From: Amycolatopsis thermophila
GTDB taxonomy: Bacteria > Actinomycetota > Actinomycetes > Mycobacteriales > Pseudonocardiaceae
Direction of reading: 5' to 3'
DNA length: 64,000 bases
Assembly (NCBI RefSeq): GCF_030814215.1
Contig: NZ_JAUSUT010000001.1
Location: 6,820,001-6,884,000, forward strand
This document shows, in pieces, positions 25,005 through 34,166 of the stretch (its first letter is position 1; each line of letters starts with the position of its first letter). The notes below the pieces were generated by a model. That model made no database searches. It saw nothing but the letters and a program-made list of their open reading frames with translations, and had not been told where the DNA came from. Both the position numbers and the translations under genes were made by a program.

Positions 25005-25784
25005 GTGTACGAGACGATCAAGCTGGAGAAGAAGGACCACATCGCCACCCTGACCCTGAATCGGCCGGAGCGGCTGAACGCCTTCACGCCGACGATGCTG
25101 GACGAGGTCTCGCACGCCTGGCAGGACATCCGCTACGACGACGACGTCCACGTCGTGGTGCTGACCGGCGCGGGCCGGGCGTTCTGCTCCGGGGTCGACC
25201 GCGCCCAGAGCATCACCGACACGCCCAACGTGTGGAACCGCGAGGACGCCGGGCGACGCAAGCTCGGACCGAAGTCGAACAGCTGCTGGAAGCCCGTCGT
25301 GCTGGCGGTCAACGGACTCGCCGCCGGTGGGGCGTTCTACTTCCTCAACGAGGCCGACATCGTCATCTGCAGCGAGAACGCCACGTTCTTCGACCCGCAC
25401 CTGACCTACCACCTCGCGTCCACCTGCGAGCCCATCGGCGCACTGGCCCGGATGCCCTACAGCGAGGTGATGCGCATGGTGTTGCTCGGCAACCACGAGC
25501 GCATCGGCCCGGACAGGGCGCTCGCACTCGGGCTGGTATCCGACGTGCTCCCCCAGGACGGGCTCATGGACGAGGCGCACTCGCTGGCCGCGAAGATCGC
25601 CGAAGCCTCGCCGCGGGCAGTCCAGGGCTCGGTCCGCGGCGTCTGGACGGCGTTGCACTCCGTGTGGGCGGGCGGACTCGACCACGCGATCGTCTACCCC
25701 ACGATCGGCAACGACCCCGAGGCGGTGGCCGAGGGCGTCGCCAAACTCAAGTCGGGCAAGCGGCTGGAATACCGCGTCCGCTGA
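25005..25784 (+). CDS. Crotonase-fold protein lacking both hydratase glutamates
   Basis: 259 residues from GTG 25005, chosen because GGAG lies 7 nt upstream. CSGVDRAQS and GGAF supply the oxyanion hole, but the first Glu position is Tyr112 (GGAFYFLNEAD) and the second is about His132 (DPHLTYH). A water-adding hydratase mechanism is therefore unlikely; isomerase, dehalogenase-like or hydrolase-type chemistry is possible. It is alone on its transcript, divergent from the beta-oxidation operon and closed by a hairpin at 25793. Confidence 0.86.
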   Translation: MYETIKLEKKDHIATLTLNRPERLNAFTPTMLDEVSHAWQDIRYDDDVHVVVLTGAGRAFCSGVDRAQSITDTPNVWNREDAGRRKLGPKSNSCWKPVVLAVNGLAAGGAFYFLNEADIVICSENATFFDPHLTYHLASTCEPIGALARMPYSEVMRMVLLGNHERIGPDRALALGLVSDVLPQDGLMDEAHSLAAKIAEASPRAVQGSVRGVWTALHSVWAGGLDHAIVYPTIGNDPEAVAEGVAKLKSGKRLEYRVR

Positions 25785-25792
25785 CGCCGGTC

Positions 25793-25822
25793 CGTCGCCG
25801 CGGCCGCGAGGCCGCGGCGACG
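25793..25822. terminator. Bidirectional hairpin terminator
   Basis: CGTCGCCGCGGCC and GGCCGCGGCGACG form a 13-bp perfect stem with a GCGA tetraloop between convergent genes. Confidence 0.75.
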
Positions 25823-25837
25823 ACCGCCCGGACCGCC

Positions 25838-26581
25838 TCACAGCAACGACCGGCCACCGTCGACGACCACGCACTGCCCGGTGATGAACGACGACTCGTC
25901 CGAGACGAGGAAAGACACGAGGTTCGCCACGTCCTCGGGGCGCCCCAGCCGTTCCTGCGGGATCTGACCCTCGAGGATCGTCCGCAGCCGCGGACCGGCC
26001 TCGGCGATCAGCGGGGTGTCGATGGTGCCCGGGCACACCGCGTTGACCCGGATCCCGCGCCCCGCGTACTCCACCGCGGCCTGTTTCGTCATCATCACGA
26101 CCGCACCCTTGCTCATCGCGTAAGCGCTGGACTTGGGGCTGGGGATGATCCCGCCGATCGACGCGGTGTTCACCACGGCGCCGCCACCGGAGTCGAGCAA
26201 CAACCTCAGGCCGTGCCGCAGGACGAGGTACGCCCCACGCGTGTTGACCGCCATCACGCGATCGAAATCGTCGATCGGGTACTCGTGCAGGTACGCGCGC
26301 CCGCCACCGACACCGGCGTTGTTGGCCAGGATGTCGAGACCACCGGCCACTTCTTCGACCCGCGCGAAAAGTTCGGCCACGTCTCCGGAATCCCGCACGT
26401 CACAGGAAATCTCCGTGACGCACCCCGCAGTGGACGCGATCGAATCCGACCATCCGGCCTCGGCGACGTCGGCTCCGAACACGTGCGCCCCGTCGCGCAC
26501 AAGCCGTTCGGCGACGGCGCGGCCGATGCCACTCGCCGCCCCCGTCACCACCGCGCGCCTGCCGCTCAACCGTCCCGCCAT
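25838..26581 (-). CDS. SDR family oxidoreductase
   Basis: 247 residues, classical SDR: TGAASGIG, NNAG, NTASIGG and YAMSK are intact. FGADVAE after beta-2 suggests NAD preference. ATG 26581 is preceded by GAGGG at 8 nt. The gene is divergent from the P450 at 26707; the 125-bp spacer has three palindromic elements, so the two genes are probably controlled together. Likely an alcohol dehydrogenase of the P450 product. Confidence 0.9.
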   Translation of the reverse strand: MAGRLSGRRAVVTGAASGIGRAVAERLVRDGAHVFGADVAEAGWSDSIASTAGCVTEISCDVRDSGDVAELFARVEEVAGGLDILANNAGVGGGRAYLHEYPIDDFDRVMAVNTRGAYLVLRHGLRLLLDSGGGAVVNTASIGGIIPSPKSSAYAMSKGAVVMMTKQAAVEYAGRGIRVNAVCPGTIDTPLIAEAGPRLRTILEGQIPQERLGRPEDVANLVSFLVSDESSFITGQCVVVDGGRSLL

Positions 26582-26635
26582 CCGCACATCCCTCTTCTCG
26601 CGTGGTGGATCCTCGACCACACAAGGGATACCAGT

Positions 26636-26652
26636 ATATACTGCGTCAGTAA
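26636..26652. promoter_or_regulatory. Candidate operator (TACTG-CGT-CAGTA)
   Basis: TACTG and CAGTA are perfect arms around CGT (26639-26651). The sequence shares TGCGTCAG with the element at 28691. It lies about 60 bp from each divergent start. Confidence 0.5.
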
Positions 26653-26665
26653 ACGAACTGTTCGT
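26653..26665. promoter_or_regulatory. Perfect palindrome ACGAAC-T-GTTCGT
   Basis: Six-base arms around one base, 42 bp upstream of the P450 start. The half ACGAACAGT recurs at 39934 in another divergent promoter. Confidence 0.5.
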
Positions 26666-26706
26666 ATAACGAAGTTGGCCGCCGCCCCAGCAGTGGAGAT
26701 TGCCCG

Positions 26707-27870
26707 ATGGAATACGATCCCTACTCGCCGACGATCCAGCGGGACCCGTTCCCGACCTACCGCTGGCTGCGAGACGAACGACCGGTCTACTACAACGACC
26801 GCCTGAAGTTCTGGGCACTCTCGCGCTTCGACGACGTCCTCGCGGCACTGGTCGACTGGCGGACGTACTCGTCCGCGCAGGGTGTCACGATCGAGCGGTT
26901 CGACAAGCCGCTGCCGATGATGATCCAGTCGGACCCGCCCTACCACCGCGGGTTGCGCAGCCTGGTCAGCGCCGCCTTCACCCCGCGGCGCATCCGCGAG
27001 CTCACCGACTGGATCCGGTCGACCACGCAGCAGTACCTCGACCCGCTGATCGGCTCCGGCGGTTTCGACATCGTCAAGGAGTACAGCTTCCTGCTGCCCA
27101 ACGAACTGTTCTGCGAACTGTTCGGGGTTCCGACGCAGGACCGCGTCCGCGTCAAGGAACTGTTCCACGCGGGCTTCTTCCGCGACGGCCCCGAGCTGCC
27201 GCAGAGCGCCCGCAGCGCGCTGCGGGAAGTGCAGGCGTACTTCCGGGACCTGATCAAGGAACGGCGGCGCAAGCCCGACGACGGCTTCCTGACGCAGCTG
27301 ATCTCCTCGCAATTCACCGAAGAAGACGGTCGTCTCCGCGACCTCACCGACGACGAGCTGCTCGGGTTCTGCTGGCTGCTCGTCTCCGCCGGCGGCGACA
27401 CGTCGGCGAAGAACATCCCGAACACGCTGCTGCTGCTGGCCGAGCACCCGGATCAGCGCAAGGAACTCATCGACGACCCGAGCCTCGTGCCGAACGCGGT
27501 CGAGGAGGCGCTTCGGCACAGCGGGCCCGCGCACTACCAGGGCCGGTGGACCACCCGGCCAGTGGAACTGCACGGCACGACGATCCCGGAGGGTGAGCGC
27601 GTCGTGCTCATCACCGCGGCGGCCAACCGGGACGAGCGGCAGTTCGACAATCCCGACCAGTTCGACATCCACCGCAAGATCCAACGGCACGTGGCCTTCG
27701 GGTTCGGCATCCACCTGTGCATCGGCGCCCACCTGGCACGCATGCAGGCGAAGATCGGGATCGAGGAGTTCCTCGCGAGGTTCCCCGACTACACGTTCGA
27801 CGAATCGGGGCTCGAGCGGGCGCCGTCGGGCAACATCGTCGGCTGGGCCAAGGTTCCGGTCTTCATTTGA
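26707..27870 (+). CDS. Cytochrome P450
   Basis: 387 residues, slightly short at the N-terminus but with all landmarks: I-helix AGGDTS (228-233), ExxR at EALR (267-270) and heme loop FGFGIHLCIG with Cys338. QSDPPYHRGLR is the C-helix region. GGAG lies 8 nt before ATG 26707. The TetR gene follows in the same direction after 96 bp and may be co-transcribed, which would make the P450 promoter autoregulated. Redox partner not adjacent. Confidence 0.92.
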   Translation: MEYDPYSPTIQRDPFPTYRWLRDERPVYYNDRLKFWALSRFDDVLAALVDWRTYSSAQGVTIERFDKPLPMMIQSDPPYHRGLRSLVSAAFTPRRIRELTDWIRSTTQQYLDPLIGSGGFDIVKEYSFLLPNELFCELFGVPTQDRVRVKELFHAGFFRDGPELPQSARSALREVQAYFRDLIKERRRKPDDGFLTQLISSQFTEEDGRLRDLTDDELLGFCWLLVSAGGDTSAKNIPNTLLLLAEHPDQRKELIDDPSLVPNAVEEALRHSGPAHYQGRWTTRPVELHGTTIPEGERVVLITAAANRDERQFDNPDQFDIHRKIQRHVAFGFGIHLCIGAHLARMQAKIGIEEFLARFPDYTFDESGLERAPSGNIVGWAKVPVFI

Positions 27871-27966
27871 GGACGCCCGCCCACACCCTGGCGTCCCGGT
27901 CCGTGATTTTCCGGATGTGCAACCGAACCAGTGCAGCCCGCCCGAGCCAAGCGGTGGAGTTCGACG

Positions 27967-28605
27967 ATGGCACGTACCTCTGACACGCACCGCCCGCGCT
28001 CACTCCGCGCCGAGCAGAAGGAGCTGACGCGGCGCAAACTGGTCGCCGCGGCCAAGAAGGTTTTCGGCAGCAAGGGCTACGCCGGCACGAGCATCGACGA
28101 CATCGTCGCGGCGGCCGGCGCGAGCCGAGGTACGTACTATCTGTACTTCCGGAACAAGTGCGAGGTCGCGGCGGAGCTGATCGCGGAGTACACGGTCGAA
28201 GCCGAAGCGTTGCTCACCGATCTCACGCAGCAGTCCGACCCGGACCGCGACAAGGTCAAGGCGTGGCTCGAAGCGTACTTCGCCTTGTTCTCCCGCCATC
28301 GTTCGAGCATCCGGGCGTGGATGCAGGCCGAGAGCATCGAGCGCAGCCTGCGCGTGGTGAGCGACCAGCGGCTGGAGAGGTTCCTCGGCCGCCTCACCAC
28401 GTGGATCGGTGAAAACCGCCGTCGCGCGGGTCTCCCGGAGCCGGACGAGATCTCCCACAGCAGAGCCGTTCTGCTGGTGGCCCAACTCGAACGGCTGGCC
28501 TACTTCATGCTTGTCCGGAAGTGGGAGATGGACGAGGGTGGTGTCATCGAGTCGCTGGCCGACGCCTGGGAGTTGAGCGTACTGGCCCATCCGGCGGCGA
28601 GGTAG
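27967..28605 (+). CDS. TetR/AcrR family regulator (paralogue A)
   Basis: 212 residues. The N-terminal HTH is clear: RRKLVAAAKKVFGSKGYAGTSIDDIVAAAGASRGTYYLYF, residues about 21-60, shown here across the three DNA-binding helices. The rest is an all-helical ligand domain. GTGGAG precedes ATG 27967 by 7 nt. It is strikingly similar to the regulator at 49613 (RSLR-EQKE-TRRKL, IDDIV--AGASRGT-YLYF, EVAAEL, ERF-YF), so the two are paralogues likely to see related operators and ligands. Confidence 0.9.
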   Translation: MARTSDTHRPRSLRAEQKELTRRKLVAAAKKVFGSKGYAGTSIDDIVAAAGASRGTYYLYFRNKCEVAAELIAEYTVEAEALLTDLTQQSDPDRDKVKAWLEAYFALFSRHRSSIRAWMQAESIERSLRVVSDQRLERFLGRLTTWIGENRRRAGLPEPDEISHSRAVLLVAQLERLAYFMLVRKWEMDEGGVIESLADAWELSVLAHPAAR

Positions 28606-28733
28606 CGGATTCCGAACGGGCTCCCTACCCGGTTCGAAATTGCCCGTAGACGAACAGCGGGAACAAACTCTAGTCTTCTGATTAATCGTCGTACAGTGCG
28701 TCAGCGTAGCTGACCTTCGTCCAAGGAGGGGCG
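28606..28733 (+). promoter_or_regulatory. Promoter region of ligase-ALDH-ADH operon with TACAGTG element
   Basis: GTACAGTGCGTCAGCGT occupies 28691-28707, about 27 bp before the ligase start, beside AT-rich TGATTAATCG. The 11-mer CGTCAGCGTAG recurs at 35561. The ribosome site AAGGAGG is at 28723-28729. Confidence 0.5.
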
Positions 28734-30323
28734 TTGGGACTTGAATTGACACAGTCCGGCGTAGGCAGTCCTGTCAACCGGGTACCGAGTCATCCCCACG
28801 AGATCGTTCTTCGGACGATGCTTGAACACCAGGCCGCCAAGATCGCGGGCAACGAGGCGATCCGCTTCGAAGACGGTGAACGGTGGACCTACGAGGAACT
28901 CGTGCACCAGGGTTACGCCGCCGCGAACGTACTGGCCGGGCGCGGCGTGCGCCGGGGCCAGACCGTTCTGGTGTTCCTGCCGAACGGCCCGGACTGGATT
29001 CGCGCCTGGCTGGGCATCGCGTTCCTCGGCGCGATCGTGGTCCCGGTCAACACGGCCGCGAAGGGCAAGTTCCTCGCGCACATCTGCCAGGACTCCCGCG
29101 CCGAGCTGATCATCACCGACCGGAACCTGGCCACCCGGCTGGAGCAGGTCGACGTGCGGCTGCAGCGCCTGCTCGGCGCCGAGCTCGCCACCGGCGACCG
29201 CAGGGCCCCGTCGCTGGACCGGCCGCTCGAACCCTGGGACCCGATCTACATCAACTACACGTCGGGCACCACGGGCCCGTCGAAGGGGGCGCTCACCAGC
29301 AACCTGTGCGCGGCGATGACCGCGCACGAGCCGTTCAACAAGTACGTGCGGCCGACCGACTGCCTGCTGGCGGACCTGCCGATGTTCCACACGTCGGGCC
29401 AGGCGCCGACCTTCGGGTTCTGGTCCGCCGGCGCCCGCGTGGTGCGGCGTGAAGTCTTCAGCGCGTCGCGGTACCTCGACATCGCGCGTGAAGAGGGGGT
29501 GACGCACAGCTTCCTCGTCGGCACGATGGCCGGAATGCTCCTGGCCCAGCCGGAGAAGCCGGACGATGCGGACAACCCGCTGCGGCGGATCCTGGTCACT
29601 CCGATGGTGGGCGACCCGGAGGGCTTCATGCGCCGGTTCGGACTGGAGAACATCTTCGTCTGCTACGGCCCCACCGAGACCGGCGCGGTCACGATCCTCA
29701 ACGACCCCACGCCGAACACGAAGGCGCTGGGCGTGCCTCGCGCCGGCCTCGATGTCCGCGTCGTCGACGAGCACGACATCCCGGTTCCGGACGGCACCCC
29801 GGGCGAGCTCATCGTCCGGTCGGACCGCCCGTGGGAGCTCATGACCGAGTACTGGGGCCGGCCCGAGGCGACCGTGAAGGCGTGGCGCAACGGCTGGTAC
29901 CACACCGGCGACGCGGTCGTGCGGGAACCGGACGGGCAGCTCTACTTCAGCGACCGCATCACCGACTCGCTGCGCCGCCGCGGGGAGAACATCTCGAGCT
30001 TCGAGGTCGAGAGCAGCGGCCTGTCGTTCCCCGGCGTGCAGGAGATCGCCTGCGTGTCGGTGCCGGGCGACCTCGATGGCGACATCGAGGTGAAGGTCTA
30101 CGTCGTGCCCCAGCCCGGCAAGACCGTCGCACCGGATGAGCTGGTGCTGCACATGGCCCGCGAGCTCCCCTACTTCGCCGTCCCGCGGTTCGTCGAACTC
30201 GTCGACGAGCTGCCCAAGACTCCGACCGCGAAGATCCGGAAGGTGGAGCTGCGTGAACGGGGCAACGGCCCGCAGACCTGGGACCGGGTCGCGGCGAAGA
30301 TCGCGATCAACCGCACCACCTGA
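28734..30323 (+). CDS. CaiC-like acyl-CoA ligase (ANL superfamily)
   Basis: 529 residues from TTG 28734, the only start with a good ribosome site (AAGGAGG, 4 nt away); TTG 28746 is an alternative. P-loop YTSGTTGPSKG at 175-185, YGPTETG at A5, YHTGD at A7, RRRGENISSFEVE at A8 and the A10 lysine in TAKIRK are intact. It should activate an acid with ATP and CoA. The downstream ALDH (42 bp) and alcohol dehydrogenase make a relay: alcohol to aldehyde to acid to acyl-CoA. Close paralogue of the ligases at 2830 and 38292. Confidence 0.9.
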   Translation: MGLELTQSGVGSPVNRVPSHPHEIVLRTMLEHQAAKIAGNEAIRFEDGERWTYEELVHQGYAAANVLAGRGVRRGQTVLVFLPNGPDWIRAWLGIAFLGAIVVPVNTAAKGKFLAHICQDSRAELIITDRNLATRLEQVDVRLQRLLGAELATGDRRAPSLDRPLEPWDPIYINYTSGTTGPSKGALTSNLCAAMTAHEPFNKYVRPTDCLLADLPMFHTSGQAPTFGFWSAGARVVRREVFSASRYLDIAREEGVTHSFLVGTMAGMLLAQPEKPDDADNPLRRILVTPMVGDPEGFMRRFGLENIFVCYGPTETGAVTILNDPTPNTKALGVPRAGLDVRVVDEHDIPVPDGTPGELIVRSDRPWELMTEYWGRPEATVKAWRNGWYHTGDAVVREPDGQLYFSDRITDSLRRRGENISSFEVESSGLSFPGVQEIACVSVPGDLDGDIEVKVYVVPQPGKTVAPDELVLHMARELPYFAVPRFVELVDELPKTPTAKIRKVELRERGNGPQTWDRVAAKIAINRTT

Positions 30324-30365
30324 CACGCCTGCCCACCATCCATTGAGGACAGACCAGGAGAGGCA

Positions 30366-31838
30366 ATGACGCCTACCGGAACGCTTTCCGCCGAGACACA
30401 GAGCTTCCTGAAACAGCCGATGCGAAACCTCATCGGCGGCGACTTCAAGGCCGGCCGCGGTGAGGAGTTGGCTGTCGTCGACCCCGCGACCGAAAACACC
30501 ATCGCCGAGTTCCCCGGTGCGGGCAGGGACGACGTCGCCGACGCCGTGGCCGCGGCGCGGACGGCCTTCGACGACGGCCGCTGGCGTTCGCTGCCGCCGG
30601 CCCAGAAGGAGAAGGTGCTGCACAAGCTGGGCGAGTTGATGGAGCGCGACCTCCAACAGCTGAGCGAGCTCGACACGCTGGACAACGGCATGCCGCTGGC
30701 TTTCGCCCAGTACGCGGTGGGCTTCGCCATCGACACCCTCCGGTACTACGCGGGCTGGCCGACCAAGATCGAGGGCACGCTCAACCCCGTGCCGGGCGAG
30801 TACTTCAGCTACTCCAGCCGCGAGCCGATCGGGGTGTGCGCGGGCATCACGCCGTGGAACGCGCCGGTCAGCGTGGCGATCAACAAGATCGTTCCGGCGC
30901 TCGCGTGCGGGAACACCGTCGTGCTCAAGCCCGCTGAGCAGACACCGCTCAGTGCCGTGCGGCTGGCGGAGCTGTGCGTCGAGGCGGGCATCCCGCCCGG
31001 CGTCGTGAACGTCGTGAACGGGGACGGGCCGACCGTGGGCGCGGCGCTGGTGAACCACCCGGAGGTCGACAAGATCTCCTTCACCGGCTCCACCGCCACC
31101 GGCCGCCTGATCCAGGCCCAGGCGGCCGAGACGATGAAGCGGGTGACGCTCGAGCTCGGCGGCAAGAGCCCGAACATCGTCTGCGCCGACGCGGACCTCG
31201 ACGCGGCCACCGGCGGCTCGCTGATGGCGGCGTTCGCCAACTCGGGCCAGGTCTGCTACGCCGGGACCCGGCTGTTCGTCGAGCGCTCCATCCACGACGA
31301 GTTCGTCCAGCGGCTCGTCGCCGCGTCCGGCGCGATGACCGTCGGCGGCGGGTTCGACCCGGCGTCGCAGCTCGGCCCGCTCGTGTCGGCCGAGCAGCTG
31401 GACCGCGTCCAGTCCTACATCAAGATCGGCGTCGACGAGGGCGCCGAACTCGTCGCCGGCGGCGAGCGGGTTGGCGACAACGGCTACTTCGTGGCGCCGA
31501 CGATCTTCGCGAACGTGTCGAACTCGATGCGCATCGCCCGCGAGGAGATCTTCGGGCCGGTGGTCTCGGTGATCCCCTTCGACGACGAGGAGGAGGCGCT
31601 GCGCCTGGCGAACGACTCCGAGTACGGACTGGGGGCCGGTGTGTGGACCCGGGATGTGTCCCGCGCGCACCGCCTCGCGGCCGGCATCCGCTCGGGCATC
31701 GTGTGGGTCAACACCTACGGCGACCTGCTCCCGAGCTTCCCGTTCGGCGGCTACAAGCAGTCCGGCTACGGCCGTGAGTTCGGCAGCGCCTCGATCGACA
31801 CCTACACCGAAACCAAAACCGTTCTGCTCCGCCTCTGA
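30366..31838 (+). CDS. Aldehyde dehydrogenase
   Basis: 490 residues. Asn165 (TPWNAP), Glu263 (LELGGKSP) and Cys297 (SGQVCYAG) are the catalytic residues; [10 protein letters not shown] is the cofactor loop. AGGAG precedes ATG 30366. It lies between a CoA ligase and an NDMA-type alcohol dehydrogenase, so the aldehyde made by the latter is its likely substrate and its acid product the ligase substrate. Cytoplasmic. Confidence 0.93.
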   Translation: MTPTGTLSAETQSFLKQPMRNLIGGDFKAGRGEELAVVDPATENTIAEFPGAGRDDVADAVAAARTAFDDGRWRSLPPAQKEKVLHKLGELMERDLQQLSELDTLDNGMPLAFAQYAVGFAIDTLRYYAGWPTKIEGTLNPVPGEYFSYSSREPIGVCAGITPWNAPVSVAINKIVPALACGNTVVLKPAEQTPLSAVRLAELCVEAGIPPGVVNVVNGDGPTVGAALVNHPEVDKISFTGSTATGRLIQAQAAETMKRVTLELGGKSPNIVCADADLDAATGGSLMAAFANSGQVCYAGTRLFVERSIHDEFVQRLVAASGAMTVGGGFDPASQLGPLVSAEQLDRVQSYIKIGVDEGAELVAGGERVGDNGYFVAPTIFANVSNSMRIAREEIFGPVVSVIPFDDEEEALRLANDSEYGLGAGVWTRDVSRAHRLAAGIRSGIVWVNTYGDLLPSFPFGGYKQSGYGREFGSASIDTYTETKTVLLRL

Positions 31839-31868
31839 CCCTCGACGAAGACGAAGAAGGGCAAGTAC

Positions 31869-32978
31869 ATGAAGATTCCTGCCGCGGTCCTGTTCGGGGT
31901 CAAGGAGGACTACCGGATCGAGGAGATCGAGCTCGACCCGCCCAACCCGCACGAGGTGACCGTCAAGCTGGCGGCCTCGGGCCTGTGCCACTCCGACGAC
32001 CACTCCGTGACCGGCGACGTGCCGTGTCCTTTCCCGATCATCGGCGGGCACGAGGGCGCGGGCGTGGTCACCGAGGTCGGGTCGCAGGTCACGGCGCTGA
32101 AGGAAGGCGACCACGTCCTGCTGCACCCGGTGCCCAACTGCGGGGAGTGCCGCTGGTGTGTGTCCGGGCGCGCGAATCTGTGCGACAACGGCGCCTTCGC
32201 GCTCACCGGTTACGCGCCCGACGGCACCTACCGCCGCCGGCTGAACGGCGAGAACATCGGGGCGTACGTCCAGTTGGGCACCTTCGCCACGCACACCACC
32301 GTGTCCGAGACCCAGGTCGTGAAGATCCCCGAGGACATCCCACTGCAGACCGCCGCGCTCATCGGCTGCGGGGTCACGACCGGATTCGGCGCCGCCACGA
32401 AGGTCGCCGACGTCAAACCGGGTGACGTGGTCGTCGTCGTGGGTGTCGGCGGGGTGGGCACGAGCGCCGTGCAGGGTGCCCGGATCGCCGGGGCCAGCAC
32501 CGTCGTCGCCGTCGAGCCGCTGCAGTTCCGCCGCGAGTTCGCGCTCACGATGGGCGCCACGCACACCGCCGCGTCCGTCGACGAGGCGACCGATCTCGTG
32601 CGCGAGGCGACCCGCGGGGTGATGGCCGACGTCGTCATCGTGACCGTCGGCGTGCTGCACGGCGACCTGCTGGCCCCGGTCATGGGCCTGACCTCCAAGG
32701 GCGGCAAGGCCGTCATCACGTCGGTGGCGCCGATCGCGGAGACCACGGCCGCCGTGTCGCTGTTCGACCTGGCGATGTCGAACAAGCGGATCTACGGCCA
32801 CGTCTTCGGGGAGGCCAATCCGGCGGAGGACTTCCGCCGCCTGATCGAGCTGTACCGGACCGGCCTGCTCAAGCTCGACGAGATGATCACCACCCGGTAC
32901 TCGCTCGACCAGATCAACGAGGGCTACCGGGCGATGCACTCCGGGGCGAACATCCGCGGCCTCATCACCTACGACTGA
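31869..32978 (+). CDS. NDMA-dependent-type zinc alcohol dehydrogenase
   Basis: 369 residues, class III-like MDR. Catalytic zinc: Cys40, His61, Glu62 and a later Cys (IGCGVTTG). The structural zinc lobe is complete: Cys91, 94, 97 and 105 (CGECRWC...NLC). VGVGGVG binds the dinucleotide. The length and the TGYAPDGTYRRRLNG and GYRAMHSG segments resemble the nicotinoprotein alcohol dehydrogenases that, per published work on mycofactocin, keep NADH bound and need that redox peptide for re-oxidation. That dependence is inferred here. The operon ends with a 27-bp hairpin. Confidence 0.88.
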   Translation: MKIPAAVLFGVKEDYRIEEIELDPPNPHEVTVKLAASGLCHSDDHSVTGDVPCPFPIIGGHEGAGVVTEVGSQVTALKEGDHVLLHPVPNCGECRWCVSGRANLCDNGAFALTGYAPDGTYRRRLNGENIGAYVQLGTFATHTTVSETQVVKIPEDIPLQTAALIGCGVTTGFGAATKVADVKPGDVVVVVGVGGVGTSAVQGARIAGASTVVAVEPLQFRREFALTMGATHTAASVDEATDLVREATRGVMADVVIVTVGVLHGDLLAPVMGLTSKGGKAVITSVAPIAETTAAVSLFDLAMSNKRIYGHVFGEANPAEDFRRLIELYRTGLLKLDEMITTRYSLDQINEGYRAMHSGANIRGLITYD

Positions 32979-32979
32979 G

Positions 32980-33045
32980 CCGCACCGACGAGAACGGGGC
33001 CCCGGCAGGTACGTACCCGCCGGGGCCCCGTTCTCGTCGGTGCGG
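32980..33045. terminator. Very long perfect hairpin terminator (27-bp stem)
   Basis: Positions 32980-33006 pair perfectly with 33019-33045; the 12-nt loop itself contains GGTACGTACC. It directly follows the alcohol dehydrogenase and separates the operon from transposon debris. Confidence 0.8.
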
Positions 33046-33046
33046 G

Positions 33047-34166
33047 TCCAGCTCGGGTATTGACCTGTTCGGCGGGGCCGTGGGTTGCCGGACTTCGATT
33101 TCGTTGGTGCAGGCGGCGATCACCAGCCTCGAACCGGCGGAGGAACGCCTGCCGGGCCAGGGCTAGATGTGTTGTTCGGGGACGTTGGTGATGGGCTGAC
33201 ACGCTTGGGATGATCTTGATGTGGGTGAGGACCTCCGGGTTCGGTGTGGATCGCGACATCAACAGCCGAACACCAGGAGGTCCTCGATGGTCCACCGTAA
33301 CGCGCTCTTGACTCCGACGGGCCGGCTGAGGCTGGCCCGGTGTGTCGTGGAGCAGGAGACCTGGAACCGTTCCGCTGCCCGCCGCAACGACCAGAAACCC
33401 AACGCCAAGCCGCCTTCCCCGACTGGCCCGGCTGGTACAACTACCACCGACCCCACACCGCCATCGGGGCAACACCCCAGCCAGCCGCGCCACCAACCTC
33501 ACCCAACAACACAGCTAGACCTTGCCAGGCCAGTGCGGGAGTGCCAGAGCCACACGGGCTTCGGGATGACCCCCCGACGGCAGGCGGGCCACCTCGAGCC
33601 GGATCCCGGTGCACCCCGGGAGGGGCAGCTTGCCCAGGTGACCGGCCCAGGCGATGCGATGGGTCAGCCTCGGGTGCGGTCGGTCCCGTGCCCGGACCAG
33701 GGCGGGGCCGTCGAGGTGCGGGTGGTGGTGTCCGGTTCGCCCCAGGTGGACGGGTCGCCGAAGGCGAACTCAGCCACCGCGGCGGCGCGGGCGACCCTTG
33801 GTTGTGCCGGGCAGTGGGCGGGTGCCCGGGGCGCAGGCACCAGAACAGTGACCGGCAGACCGGCCAGCACGTGTGCCGGCCGGGGACCATCGTAGCCGGC
33901 GTCGGCGACCAGCAGGATGTACGGCTCCCCGGCCTGCCAGTGACCCCCCTGATCCGCCGGTCCACCACGTCGCGCACCGGCCGGCCGTCACTGTTGCCGC
34001 ATCATCGCCCGGCCGGCCGGACCACGTCCATCCAGAGAATGCGTTGCGGACACGTGCGCGCTTCCGGCGCAGCCCACCGGTGATGTCGACCGCCAACACG
34101 AGCCGGCCGTCTGGTGCCCGCGGCATAGTCACCCCGGGCACACCCGGTGGATGCACACCGATCAAC
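33047..34166 (-). pseudogene. Decayed IS701-like DDE transposase, interrupted
   Basis: The minus strand holds recognisable pieces of an actinobacterial IS701-type transposase in different frames: DGRLVLAVDIT and EARTCPQRIL near the right end, PGDDAATVTA, AEFAFGDPSTWG, PKPVWLWHSRTGL near 33540, then FLRRF and WLVIAA-like segments left of the insertion. Several frameshifts and internal deletions show that no protein can be made. A second, smaller element (33168-33513) is inserted between the HSRTGL and FLRRF segments. I could not see the terminal repeats of this outer element. Confidence 0.7.
33168..33513 (+). mobile_element. 346-bp internally deleted IS481-family element (MITE-like)
   Basis: The ends are 23-bp inverted repeats, 20 of 23 identical: TGTGTTGTTCGGGGACGTTG (33168 on) and its partner read inward from 33513. 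A 6-bp target duplication GCTAGA flanks both ends (33162-33167 and 33514-33519). Inside, a plus-strand frame starts MVHRNALLTPTGRLRLARCV, the N-terminus of IS481 transposases, and the C-terminal NYHRPHTAIG appears about 40 codons later in another frame. The catalytic core is deleted, so the element could move only with transposase in trans. Confidence 0.85.

Noticed and set aside
28701-32939. A 1412-codon open frame on the minus strand opposite the ligase-ALDH-alcohol dehydrogenase genes
   Set aside because: It is an antisense by-product of high GC third positions. It has Arg/His/Asp-rich low-complexity composition, no motif, and spans three well-supported genes and their gaps.
33770-34165. 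Apparent 131-aa intact minus-strand ORF
   Set aside because: Only pieces match an IS701-like transposase and they lie in several frames, so it is part of a decayed transposase rather than a gene.
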